A stretch of DNA of 64,000 nucleotides from Vibrio mimicus (GTDB lineage: Bacteria > Pseudomonadota > Gammaproteobacteria > Enterobacterales > Vibrionaceae), in contig NZ_CP077425.1 in NCBI RefSeq assembly GCF_019048845.1, positions 620,001-684,000 on the forward strand, given 5' to 3'. Positions 1 through 8,524 of this stretch are shown piece by piece. Each line of letters starts with the position of its first letter. Position 1 is the stretch's first letter. The notes under the pieces were generated by a model that worked only from the letters and a program-made list of their open reading frames with translations, was not told where the DNA came from and searched no databases. Both the position numbers and the translations under genes were made by a program.

Positions 1-90
1 GAGAAGGCGTACACCATGGGCATGCCTTTTCTTTCCCAACCAAAACGTGCTGTATTAACCATTGTTAAAGATAACTTTAAGAAAAAATAA
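1..90 (+). CDS. C-terminal end of an unidentified protein (partial)
   Basis: An open frame runs from the first base and stops with TAA at 88-90, giving 29 residues that include GMPFLSQPKRAVLTIVKDN and end in three lysines. The start lies outside the window. The fragment is too short to assign to a family. It is followed by about 180 bases of AT-rich sequence before the next start codon, and I see no clear terminator hairpin in between. I call it coding because the frame is open to the window edge and ends in a plausible basic tail. Confidence 0.5.
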   Translation, partial: EKAYTMGMPFLSQPKRAVLTIVKDNFKKK

Positions 91-267
91 TTCATTCATT
101 TAAACTAACCAATTGAATTTGAATTCGATCTCATTTCTGATGCAAATTGGCTTTAGAATTTGTAGTGGAAAAAGCGCCAAGCCTCATCAATAGTAACTGT
201 GTGCATATAAAATTTATTTCAAATAAACACATTCATTTGTCAGTCAAGGCTAAAAGAGATCAAAAGT

Positions 268-2118
268 ATGACAAGCACTCAACTTATCGCTGAAGAACTG
301 AGTCTGGATGCCATACACCATTTCAATGGACTTTGTGGCCCAGAGCTGCTCACACAAATCACCCAGTTTTTACATCGCACTTTTAATAGCCACAGCTCAA
401 TGATTATAGAGTTAGATAAACTGCGTTATCGTGCGCAAAATTTGTGCTGCGCCAGTCTAGAACCGAGCAGCCTAGACCCCTATTACGAGCTGAAAGGCAC
501 CCCTTGTGAGCAAGTTGGTATAAAAAAACAACCTTATTGCTTATATACCTGTAAAGTCGCAGAGCTTTTCCCTACTGATACCTATCTGGTCGAAAACCAC
601 ATTGAGGCTTATCTTGGCATTCCCATCAACCTCTCTAACGGTGAAAATTACGGAGTCTTACTCTCTACCTTTACTCGCCCGTTAGAGGAGATGACGCATC
701 TGGTGCTGATCCATCAGGTTTTGGCGCAGATCATTGCCCATGATTTGGAATGTAAACAGATAGAAGCGCGCTCGCAAAGCCTAGTTAATCAACTGCGCCA
801 TGAGATTTCCCACGATAGTCTAACTGGGTTAATGAATCGCAATGATTTAGCAGAAAAACTCACTACTTTCATTCAAGAAGGACAACAGCATTTCACTTTA
901 GTCTTCCTCGACATTGATGAATTCCGCTCAATTAACGACCTGTACGGACACTACATTGGGGATTTGGTGTTGAAGTTTGTCGCTGACGCTATCGCAAAAG
1001 CAGTACCTGAAGAACATCTCGCCTTTCGTATCGCAGCCGATGAATTTGCTTTTATAACCACAGATCGTGAACCGATGAAAGTCTGTCAAAGCATACTCAA
1101 TTTACTGGCGCAAGACTTTGTCAATCAAGAGCTGCAGATTAAAGTCAGCGTAAGCATAGGGATTGCTAAATACAATGGTGAAAAAGTAACGGCAGACCAA
1201 TTGCTGTTCAATGCCAGCCTTGCTCTAAAAGAGTGTAAGCGAAACCATAACACTAAAATTCGTTTCTACGATACGTTACTGAGCAACCAGTACTATCGGC
1301 GAACACAGATTATCGATGCGTTGCGACATGAATTGAGTAAGCCCTTTCATCAAACAGAGTTGTATGTCGTGGCACAACCGATTGTAAAAAGGAACCAACA
1401 AGATTGGCACTATTTTGAGATTTTAACCCGCTGGAAAAGCAGTTTGCTTGGTTTTGTCTCTCCGATCGAGTTTATTGAAGCCGCCGAACAATCTGGTTTA
1501 ATTATCGAACTGGGAGAGCAGATACTTGAATTGGCTTGCATAGCCAAATCCGAATTAGAGCAGGGGCTAGGGCATAAAGTTCGTTTAAGCATCAATTGCT
1601 CCGCTGATGAACTCACCAATTCCAACCGCTACCTTGAGCACTTATTAAAAACGCTCAATAAATATGGCTACCAGCCTGATGAGTTTACAATTGAACTCAC
1701 TGAAACCGTACTGCTATCAAAAGCAGTAGAAGCACGCAGCATCTTAACAATATTGCGCGAGCTCGGTTTTAAAATTGCCTTGGATGATTTTGGAACTGGC
1801 TATTCAAGCTTGAACTACATTCACAGCTACCCGATTGACTGCATCAAAATTGATGCAACCTTTGTCCATAATCTACTAACGAATCAAACCGCTGAAAGCG
1901 TTGTCTGGCTGATTATTCAACTTGCCAATCAACTCAAACTCAACTTGGTCGCAGAAGGCGTAGAAAACCAGCAAGCCTTAGACAAACTCTACCAAATGGG
2001 TTGTGAACAGATTCAGGGTTATTACTTCAGTAAACCAGAGCTACCTTCTAAAATTGTTAAACGATGGCAGCAGAAAACTTCTCTCCTCCCCCCCAAAGCT
2101 CAAGCCGGCAACAGCTAG
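268..2118 (+). CDS. GGDEF-EAL domain protein, degenerate GGDEF
   Basis: A 616-residue cytoplasmic protein with no membrane segment. Residues 1-165 look like a GAF-type sensor region, 180-335 are a GGDEF domain and about 350-600 an EAL domain. The cyclase signature is AADEF (256-260) instead of GGDEF, so cyclase activity is unlikely; the domain may bind GTP as a regulator. The EAL motif reads EIL (384-386), with the conserved ELTET (476-480), DDFGTGYSSL (from 506), KID (527-529) and VAEGVE (561-566) blocks all present, so c-di-GMP phosphodiesterase activity is plausible. The gene stands alone, converging on the M23 peptidase across a shared terminator. The position fits the GGDEF/EAL gene next to the ShyA-type endopeptidase in V. 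cholerae. Family is sure; activity is inferred. Confidence 0.93.
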   Translation: MTSTQLIAEELSLDAIHHFNGLCGPELLTQITQFLHRTFNSHSSMIIELDKLRYRAQNLCCASLEPSSLDPYYELKGTPCEQVGIKKQPYCLYTCKVAELFPTDTYLVENHIEAYLGIPINLSNGENYGVLLSTFTRPLEEMTHLVLIHQVLAQIIAHDLECKQIEARSQSLVNQLRHEISHDSLTGLMNRNDLAEKLTTFIQEGQQHFTLVFLDIDEFRSINDLYGHYIGDLVLKFVADAIAKAVPEEHLAFRIAADEFAFITTDREPMKVCQSILNLLAQDFVNQELQIKVSVSIGIAKYNGEKVTADQLLFNASLALKECKRNHNTKIRFYDTLLSNQYYRRTQIIDALRHELSKPFHQTELYVVAQPIVKRNQQDWHYFEILTRWKSSLLGFVSPIEFIEAAEQSGLIIELGEQILELACIAKSELEQGLGHKVRLSINCSADELTNSNRYLEHLLKTLNKYGYQPDEFTIELTETVLLSKAVEARSILTILRELGFKIALDDFGTGYSSLNYIHSYPIDCIKIDATFVHNLLTNQTAESVVWLIIQLANQLKLNLVAEGVENQQALDKLYQMGCEQIQGYYFSKPELPSKIVKRWQQKTSLLPPKAQAGNS

Positions 2119-2140
2119 CACTCGAGCCAGCAAAAACAAC

Positions 2141-2164
2141 AAAGCCCCAAACTGGGGCTTTGTG
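2141..2164. terminator. Intrinsic terminator between convergent genes
   Basis: AAAGCCCC-AAACT-GGGGCTTT forms a strong GC stem just after the GGDEF-EAL stop codon (2118) and before the end of the convergent peptidase gene (2181). It can act in both directions; the downstream T run is short. Confidence 0.75.
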
Positions 2165-2180
2165 ATAATAAACATCGCGA

Positions 2181-3482
2181 TTATTGAGAAGCTAACATAC
2201 TTTCTTGACGAGCGAGCATTTGATCCAGCTCTTTACGCTTCGCCACAAATTGCGACATCTCTTTCTTTGGCACAGAACTCGCCATAGGGATGTTCGCCTT
2301 CATCGCGTTCACCGCTCGGCCACGAACAATTAATTCATAGTGAAGATGTGGTCCCGTCACACGCCCTGTATTGCCTGATAAACCAATACGCTGGCCACGT
2401 GATACTTTCTGGCCTTTCTTCACCAAAATTTTGCTCATGTGCAGATAGCGGGTCATATAAGTGCTACCGTGTTGAATAACCACATAGTTACCCGCATAAG
2501 GGTGGCTACGTGTCATCACGACTACGCCATCACCCGAAGAATAAATTGGCGTACCAATCGGCATGGCGAAGTCTGTACCGTTGTGAGGCGCAACTCGTTT
2601 AGTTACAGGATGCAGGCGCTTCGGATCAAAATTCGATGAAATACGCCACTTACTATCGACAGGATATCGTTGGAAAGCACGCTGTAAACTTTCACCATTC
2701 TTATCGTAGTACTGACCATCTTGATGCAAATAAGCGGTGATCTCTTTGCCTCGATTGAAAATCTTAATCGCCTGAATCTCAGAATTACCCGTGAGCTTTT
2801 CACCAACAAACTGGCGCGACAACACAACTTCAAAACGATCACCACTACGCAGATCTCGTCCAAAATTGATTTTGTCTTTTAATAACGTAACGATTTGGTC
2901 CACATCAGCAGCACCCAATCCTGCACGGCTCGCAGAAACAGAAAAACTTCCATCCACTTCACCGATCAGTGGTTCAACTTTCCATGTGCCGGGGATTTTA
3001 CGCTCTTCAAATTCATAGTTGCCATCATTAAGGCGTGTATAAACCGCGCGATCAACCAAGCTAAACTCAAGCTCCATCTTGCTCAGTGTATTGTCTTTTC
3101 CTTTCCAGAAGCGCAGCACGTTACCTGGCCTCAACGTATCGAGAGCTAAGTAGTTCAAGTCAGTTTCCATGACTTTCATCAGCTCGGTATAAGCAAAGCC
3201 AAGCTGACTGAAGATTGTACTCAGATTATCGCCCGGTTTAATCTCATACTCATAATCTGGATGACCCGCTCGGTAGACTTCTGTCTGCTCAGCCGCGGAC
3301 TCTGCGGTTGAGAAAGGAACTAATGCGGACTCAGGAAGAGAGAGCTCAATTCGTTGTTGCCGAATCGGACTGTTTAGCGAAGTTGTGATCGCTGCCACAG
3401 CCAAAAGCGGCAAACCTACCAATGTCACCTTCTTTCGCATTGAGAGCTCAGAAAATCGCAAAATAATAGATTTAGATGTCAC
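2181..3482 (-). CDS. shyA: LysM/M23 family DD-endopeptidase (ShyA-type)
   Basis: A 433-residue murein hydrolase with one N-terminal membrane segment or signal anchor (about 18-37), an OapA/LysM-like region (78-125), a linker domain and a C-terminal M23 zinc peptidase (about 295-400). Zinc and catalytic residues are visible: H300 and D304 in HNGTD, H348 in RYLHMS, and H379/H381 in GPHLHYE. The family cleaves peptide cross-links in the sacculus so that new strands can be inserted during growth. V. cholerae has several paralogues (Shy proteins); the symbol rests on the chromosomal neighbourhood from memory. The start at 3482 has a weak AGG upstream; a second ATG at residue 15 (3440) lies just before the membrane segment and is an alternative. 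Single-gene unit. Confidence 0.9.
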   Translation of the reverse strand: MTSKSIILRFSELSMRKKVTLVGLPLLAVAAITTSLNSPIRQQRIELSLPESALVPFSTAESAAEQTEVYRAGHPDYEYEIKPGDNLSTIFSQLGFAYTELMKVMETDLNYLALDTLRPGNVLRFWKGKDNTLSKMELEFSLVDRAVYTRLNDGNYEFEERKIPGTWKVEPLIGEVDGSFSVSASRAGLGAADVDQIVTLLKDKINFGRDLRSGDRFEVVLSRQFVGEKLTGNSEIQAIKIFNRGKEITAYLHQDGQYYDKNGESLQRAFQRYPVDSKWRISSNFDPKRLHPVTKRVAPHNGTDFAMPIGTPIYSSGDGVVVMTRSHPYAGNYVVIQHGSTYMTRYLHMSKILVKKGQKVSRGQRIGLSGNTGRVTGPHLHYELIVRGRAVNAMKANIPMASSVPKKEMSQFVAKRKELDQMLARQESMLASQ

Positions 3483-3570
3483 TCATTTACCTGTGGAGAA
3501 AAGTCAAAATTAGCCCAAGAGTAAGGGTTTCAGCACGGCTTGTCACCTGTGCTTGCGTCAATTTAAAGCA

Positions 3571-3593
3571 AAAAAGGCACGTCAGTGCCTTTC
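3571..3593 (-). terminator. Intrinsic terminator of the CBM48 gene
   Basis: Perfect 8-bp stem AAAGGCAC/GTGCCTTT with a 4-base loop (3573-3592). On the minus strand it is followed by a T run, so it ends transcripts from the small gene at 3674-3973 before they enter the endopeptidase gene. Confidence 0.75.
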
Positions 3594-3673
3594 AAAAATA
3601 GAAGATTTTGTGTGGTAGCAGCAACTTACTTGTTTGTGATTTTTTGGCCTTTCGTTTAAAAATGCTACTCAAA

Positions 3674-3973
3674 TCACTGATAAGTGGTCAGCAGACAGTT
3701 CTCTTCCCCAAAACCATTGGCGATGTATTGATCTGCATGGGGGTCATTCACCCATTCTTGCTGGTTGAGCAGATAGCGAAATTGAAATTCGCGATCTTTC
3801 GGCAAACGTGTTTTGAATTTGAACGTACCCGATTTGGCCACTTTTTTCATCGGCTCTGGCTGCCAATCTAAAAAATCTGCCACAATCGCCACTTCAGATG
3901 CCGCATGAGGTGCAGCACATTCAAAAGTAACTTCAACTTCATCTTTTGTTTTAAGAAACTTCTTGTTAATCAT
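3674..3973 (-). CDS. Stand-alone CBM48 / isoamylase early-set domain protein
   Basis: A 99-residue protein that is almost entirely one CBM48 (AMPK-type glycogen-binding) early-set fold: SEVAIVADFLDWQPEPMKK, then KFKTRLPKDREFQFRYLL and a WVNDPHADQY turn, the usual order of strands in glycogen branching-enzyme N-domains. There is no catalytic domain. The start was moved to the ATG at 3973 because a GGAG ribosome site (TGGAGTTTGAC) precedes it; an upstream in-frame start adds 11 unlikely residues. It is monocistronic with its own terminator. Binding to an alpha-glucan, or regulation of a glucan enzyme, is an inference from the fold only. Confidence 0.85.
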   Translation of the reverse strand: MINKKFLKTKDEVEVTFECAAPHAASEVAIVADFLDWQPEPMKKVAKSGTFKFKTRLPKDREFQFRYLLNQQEWVNDPHADQYIANGFGEENCLLTTYQ

Positions 3974-4313
3974 GTCAAACTCCATTTTTGAACAAAAAAC
4001 AGCCAACCGAAAGAATGATAGGTAATTTGCCCTCTATACTCAACCTGCAATCTGTCAATTGGATGCATATTGGTAAAATAAACTGAATTTCCATTTTTCA
4101 ACATGCAATTCCAATTAATTATCGAGTCTCTGGTAAACAAGGAGAAAATGCCAAGTTACACGAAGTTAATCACATGAAATTAAAAGATTAATATTCTAAA
4201 TACACCACGATATTGGCCTGCCTGCTATGCTGAAAGTATCCCTTTACAGCCTATAAAATGGGCGTAGAATCCTCGGCGTTTTCATTTCCCTATTTTTATT
4301 AAGGTGATCAACT
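3974..4313. other. Divergent intergenic region, CBM48 gene / sulP
   Basis: About 340 AT-rich bases carrying the two divergent promoters. An extended -10-like TGCTATGCT occurs at 4223-4231 ahead of the SulP gene, with no convincing -35. AAGGTGATCAACT (4301-4313) supplies the ribosome site for the SulP start. I see no RNA gene or repeat. Confidence 0.4.
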
Positions 4314-5993
4314 ATGTTTGCCATCTATGAATCCTATAAAGCCGGTCTGTTGCAACCTAAACATTGGGTCAACAACATTACAGCAGGATTGATAGTTGGG
4401 GTGGTAGCACTACCATTAGCCATGGCTTTTGCGATAGCTTCTGGGGTGAAACCAGAACAAGGAATTTATACCGCAATCATCGCGGGGATCATTGTTTCCC
4501 TATTTGGTGGTTCACGCGTACAAATCGCCGGCCCAACCGGCGCGTTTATTGTTATTCTTGCTGGCATTGTGGCTGAGCATGGTATTGCTGGATTACAGAT
4601 CGCAACAATTATGGCGGGCTTTATTCTGGTTATTCTCGGCTTAGCTCGTTTAGGCAGCATAATCCGTTATATTCCCGATCCCGTGATCGTTGGTTTTACC
4701 TCCGGTATTGGCGTAATCATCTGGGTGGGTCAATGGCGTGACTTCTTTGGCTTGCCAGAAATTAAAGGCGAGCACTTCCATCAGAAACTGATCGCGATTT
4801 TTCACTCTTTTCCACAGTTCCACCTCACAACAACCTTACTCGCGATCTTATCTTTAGCTTTGGTGATTTTGGGCCCTAAAATTCCAAAACTCTCCAAGAT
4901 TCCTGGACCTCTGTTGGCGTTAGTAGTGGTTACTTCACTGCAATACGTCATTGGTTTCGAAGGTGTGAGAACGATTGGTTCCGCATTTGGTGGTATTCCG
5001 CAAGGCCTACCTGAGTTTGCTTTACCGGATGTTAGCCTGAGCCAAATGATCCAACTGATTGGCCCCGCGTTTGCGATTGCGATGTTGGGTGCTATTGAAT
5101 CCTTACTTTCTGCAGTCGTGGCCGATGGCATGGCGGGTACAAAACACAACTCTAACCAAGAATTAGTCGGACAAGGCGTTGCTAACATTATTACCCCTTT
5201 ATTTGGCGGTATTGCTGCCACTGGGGCAATTGCCCGTACTGCCACCAACATTCGTAATGGTGGTACTAGCCCAATTGCTGGGGTGATGCACGCGTTAACT
5301 CTCGTGATCATTCTGTTGGTATTGGCTCCTTTAGCGGTGAATATTCCTCTAGCCACACTGAGCGCTATTTTGTTTGTCGTGGCTTGGAATATGAGTGAAG
5401 CTCCTCATTTTGTTCAACTGGCAAAACGTGCACCGCGCGCGGATGTTGCGATTTTGCTACTCACCTTTGGTTTGACGGTATTTGCAGATCTGGTCGTGGC
5501 CGTCAATATCGGTGTGATCATTGCCATGTTGCACTTTGTGAAACGCATGGCCTCCAGTGTTGAAGTAAAAGCCAACGGTTCGCAAGATATGAGCTATGAA
5601 CTTGCGCAGCAAGGCAAAACCGCGCTGCCTCGTGAACTCGCAGTGTACGCACTAGAAGGGCCTTTCTTTTTTGCGGCAGCAGAAACCTTTGAACGTGTTA
5701 TGAGCAGTATTCAAGAAACACCACAGATACTGATCTTGCGTTTAAAGTGGGTGCCATTTATGGATATCACCGGTATTCAAACGCTAGAAGAGATTATCCA
5801 AAGCTTCCATAAACGTGGTATTAAGGTTCTGATTTCAGGGGCGAATCCGCGAGTTTCTCAGAAACTGATCAAGGCGGGCATAGTTGGCCTAGTGGGAAAA
5901 CAGAATGTTTATCCTGCTTTTGAAGGTGCACTCAACGCAGCTTTAACTGAAATCGACAGTGCATCGAGCACCACTCCCAATATCACTGAATAA
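4314..5993 (+). CDS. SulP-family anion transporter with STAS domain
   Basis: A 559-residue inner-membrane protein. About 11-12 hydrophobic segments fill residues 20-410, starting with the SulP signature GLIVGVVALPLAMAFAIASG. The C-terminal STAS domain (about 440-545) contains the helix-capping DITG motif in VPFMDITGIQTLEEI. The family exchanges or co-transports bicarbonate, sulfate, chloride or dicarboxylates; the substrate cannot be read from the sequence. A good AAGGTGA ribosome site precedes the ATG, and the gene is followed by its own terminator, so it is probably monocistronic. Full length for the family with no defects. Confidence 0.92.
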   Translation: MFAIYESYKAGLLQPKHWVNNITAGLIVGVVALPLAMAFAIASGVKPEQGIYTAIIAGIIVSLFGGSRVQIAGPTGAFIVILAGIVAEHGIAGLQIATIMAGFILVILGLARLGSIIRYIPDPVIVGFTSGIGVIIWVGQWRDFFGLPEIKGEHFHQKLIAIFHSFPQFHLTTTLLAILSLALVILGPKIPKLSKIPGPLLALVVVTSLQYVIGFEGVRTIGSAFGGIPQGLPEFALPDVSLSQMIQLIGPAFAIAMLGAIESLLSAVVADGMAGTKHNSNQELVGQGVANIITPLFGGIAATGAIARTATNIRNGGTSPIAGVMHALTLVIILLVLAPLAVNIPLATLSAILFVVAWNMSEAPHFVQLAKRAPRADVAILLLTFGLTVFADLVVAVNIGVIIAMLHFVKRMASSVEVKANGSQDMSYELAQQGKTALPRELAVYALEGPFFFAAAETFERVMSSIQETPQILILRLKWVPFMDITGIQTLEEIIQSFHKRGIKVLISGANPRVSQKLIKAGIVGLVGKQNVYPAFEGALNAALTEIDSASSTTPNITE

Positions 5994-6038
5994 AAAAGGT
6001 GTGGGTTTAATCTAATTTACGCTTACGCTTTAAGTAAC

Positions 6039-6068
6039 AAGCCCTCTGTTTTACTGAGGGCTTTTTTG
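6039..6068 (+). terminator. Intrinsic terminator of the SulP gene
   Basis: Stem AGCCCTC/GAGGGCT (6040-6062) closed by a TGTTTTACT loop and followed by a run of six T, 45 bases after the SulP stop. Confidence 0.85.
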
Positions 6069-6386
6069 CTTCTAATTATCGGCTTTCTCGCTACAGAAAT
6101 CCCTTGCCCAATCACGCCTTGTAGCCCTCTCTATTCTCCAGTCGACGATTGATTTAACAATAAATATACAAAAATCCGTCATAAGCTGAAACATCAGCAA
6201 ATAAATTTGAATGCATACCCAAAATAAATGAATAGTATTGCGAATGGTTGCAAAAATAGCTATTCTTGCGCCCGCTGACTAAATACGGAAGTACAGTGAA
6301 TTTTTATGCCATGGAGAGCTCAGTTTCACCCGTTCCGCGCGTCTGAAGGACGCAATAATCAATGCAGTAAGAGATAGAGACAACGA
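6069..6386. other. Intergenic region upstream of the YjiH-type gene
   Basis: About 320 bases, AT-rich in the first part and more mixed near the next gene. It must hold that gene's promoter, but I cannot pick a confident -10/-35 pair or operator. The ribosome site is weak (AGAGATAGAGACAACG before the ATG). No repeat or RNA gene recognised. Confidence 0.3.
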
Positions 6387-7763
6387 ATGCAAGATAACGC
6401 GCAAACCATAGAGCCACCTGTAAAAAGTCACTCTGGCAATCTCTGGATGTTCCTGATCCCCTCTTTGATCGGGCTTTTCCTGTTTATGGCCCCGATCAGT
6501 TACGATGGGTCGTTCACCATTCCGGTTGCCGTGTTGGCAAAATCGGTGCAAGCGCTATTTGGTGATTCGCTTGTCACTGTCGTCACTGTGATTATTGCGT
6601 TTATGTCAGCCGCATCTGTCGTCACAAAAATCTTTCAACCACGTTGGGTCATGAGTCGCCCTTTTTTAAACAGTCTGTTTAACCCTTCTTGGCTTTGGTT
6701 GGCGGTGCGCGTGATTGGTGGTGTCGCCGTCATCATGACTTTTTTCCAAATTGGCCCGAAAGCGATATGGGAAGAAAACACCGGTGGCTTGGTCTTAGAA
6801 GGTCTGCTACCCACTCTGTTTTCTGTGTTTATTTTTGCAGGCTTACTGCTACCACTGCTGCTCAATTTCGGCTTGTTAGAACTGTTTGGCAGCCTACTTA
6901 GCAAAGTGATGCGTCCGGTATTTAACTTGCCTGGTCGCAGCGCGATTGACTGTATGGCGTCATGGCTTGGGGATGGTAGCGTGGGTATTTTGCTCACCAG
7001 TAAACAGTACGAAGAAAAATTTTACACTCAGCGTGAAGCCGCTGTGGTGGGTACTACGTTTTCTGCTGTTTCAATCACGTTTAGTCTTGTTGTGATTGCC
7101 CAAGTTGAGCTTGAGCATCTCTTCCTGCCTTTTTATGGTGCCGTCTGTTTAGCCGGTTTTGTGGCCGCGGTGGTGATCCCCCGCCTTCCGCCTTTGTCAT
7201 GGAAAAAAGATACCTATATCGATGGTAGCAAGCCGCATCCGGATGCTGATGCGATCCCTGAAGGTCATACTGCTTTCTCTTGGGGTATGGAGTTGGCTTT
7301 AGCCAAGGCCGCCAAAGTCAGCTCGGTGAAATCAGTAATTGGCGAAGGCGTGCGCAATGCCATTGATATGGTGTTCGGTGTACTTCCTGTCGTCATGGGA
7401 CTAGGCACTATTGCTTTGGTTGTCGCGGAATACACCTCAGTCTTCTCGCTACTTGGCCAGCCCTTTATTCCTTTCTTGGAACTGCTTGGTGTGCCAGAAG
7501 CCGTTGCCGCATCGAAAACCATTGTCGTGGGTTTTGCAGATATGTTTATTCCCGCTATTTTGGCCGCATCGATCGACAATGAGATGACACGTTTCGTGAT
7601 TGCCGCAATGTCCGTGACCCAGCTGATTTATATGTCTGAAATTGGAGCGCTGTTGCTTGGCAGCCGCATTCCAGTCAACATTTTTGAGCTGTTTATCATT
7701 TTCATTCTTCGCACCCTAATCACTTTGCCTGTGATTACCGCAGTAGCACACCTTTTGTTCTAA
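6387..7763 (+). CDS. YjiH family membrane protein (nucleoside recognition/GATE domain)
   Basis: A 458-residue polytopic inner-membrane protein with roughly 10-11 hydrophobic segments. Recognisable pieces are GDGSVGILLTSKQYEEKFYTQREAAVVGTTFS in the middle, quoted only as a landmark of which GSVGILLTSKQYE is the most conserved part, and VVGFADMFIPAILAA and MSEIGALLLGS near the C terminus. These are typical of the YjiH/spore-maturation-A-like GATE family. The substrate is not established for the family as far as I know. The N terminus is a short hydrophilic tail. The gene is flanked by its own terminator and a long upstream spacer, so it is probably transcribed alone. Confidence 0.85.
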   Translation: MQDNAQTIEPPVKSHSGNLWMFLIPSLIGLFLFMAPISYDGSFTIPVAVLAKSVQALFGDSLVTVVTVIIAFMSAASVVTKIFQPRWVMSRPFLNSLFNPSWLWLAVRVIGGVAVIMTFFQIGPKAIWEENTGGLVLEGLLPTLFSVFIFAGLLLPLLLNFGLLELFGSLLSKVMRPVFNLPGRSAIDCMASWLGDGSVGILLTSKQYEEKFYTQREAAVVGTTFSAVSITFSLVVIAQVELEHLFLPFYGAVCLAGFVAAVVIPRLPPLSWKKDTYIDGSKPHPDADAIPEGHTAFSWGMELALAKAAKVSSVKSVIGEGVRNAIDMVFGVLPVVMGLGTIALVVAEYTSVFSLLGQPFIPFLELLGVPEAVAASKTIVVGFADMFIPAILAASIDNEMTRFVIAAMSVTQLIYMSEIGALLLGSRIPVNIFELFIIFILRTLITLPVITAVAHLLF

Positions 7764-7779
7764 GTTGTCTCCCATTTAA

Positions 7780-7806
7780 GAAGCGCCATAGCAATGGCGC
7801 TTTTCT
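7780..7806 (+). terminator. Intrinsic terminator of the YjiH-type gene
   Basis: AAGCGCCAT-AGCA-ATGGCGCTT stem directly followed by a T-rich tract (TTCTTGC), 18 bases after the stop codon at 7763. Confidence 0.85.
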
Positions 7807-8056
7807 TGCTTTATTTCTCATTTCTGAGTCTTTATATCATTAGTATTGTTAATATTGGTGATTTTCATATCACTCATCTCCGCATATAATTCAACCAATT
7901 AAGAAACTAACCACAGAGTTATCAGTGGCAAACCATTTGCTCGGTTGACTTTGTGCGTCATGTATCGCGTAACAGCAGTAACCATTCTCTCGCCAAGCTA
8001 AAGCCACAATAAAGAAGTCGGGAGATCAAATGTCAAACAGCACGGAATAACAAATC

Positions 8057-8524
8057 ATGAGATGGATGTTGCTGATATTGGCCTTGTTGTGCAGCTCCTT
8101 AGCTTATTCGTCTGAGATTACGATACAAGTTGCGGACTCACCCACTAAGGTTTTTTCACTCAAAACATTAGCCACTGAGCTGCCAAAGACGACGTTTACC
8201 ACCCACCTACCTTGGCTAAAGGGCTCACATCGTTTCACTGGTTTTAAAGTGAGTGATTTGTTGGCTTACTTACAGCTCGAGCAAGCAAATTCAGTGACCT
8301 TTATGGCATTGAATGACTATGCTGCTAATATTTCAATAAAAGATATTAATCAATATGCACCGATTGTGGCGTATGAGATGGATGGAAGCGAAATGCAAAT
8401 ACGCAACAAAGGGCCATTTTGGTTGGTGTATAACTTAGATCAGAATCCTAAACTCAAGGATCCTGTTTATTACACCCATATGGTTTGGCAAATTAGCCAT
8501 ATCCTTATTCATAAGAAGCCATGA
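8057..8524 (+). CDS. Exported molybdopterin-binding-domain-like protein (no catalytic cysteine seen)
   Basis: A 155-residue protein with a clear Sec signal peptide (MRWMLLILALLCSSLAYS). The mature part resembles the oxidoreductase molybdopterin-binding fold: KVSDLLAYL, MALNDYAANI, IVAYEMDGSEM and RNKGPFWLVYNLD match the shape of the sulfite-oxidase-type domain. The cysteine that ligates molybdenum in true enzymes is not present in the mature sequence, so a ligand-binding rather than redox role is likely. Its stop overlaps the next start (ATGA at 8521-8524), so it is translationally coupled to the membrane GGDEF cyclase. A periplasmic partner that tunes the cyclase is an attractive inference. 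Confidence 0.8.
   Translation: MRWMLLILALLCSSLAYSSEITIQVADSPTKVFSLKTLATELPKTTFTTHLPWLKGSHRFTGFKVSDLLAYLQLEQANSVTFMALNDYAANISIKDINQYAPIVAYEMDGSEMQIRNKGPFWLVYNLDQNPKLKDPVYYTHMVWQISHILIHKKP

Noticed and set aside
4802-5356. 184-codon open frame antisense to the SulP gene
   Set aside because: Shadow of a clear membrane-protein frame; composition is Pro/Thr/Ile mirror-type and there is no ribosome site.
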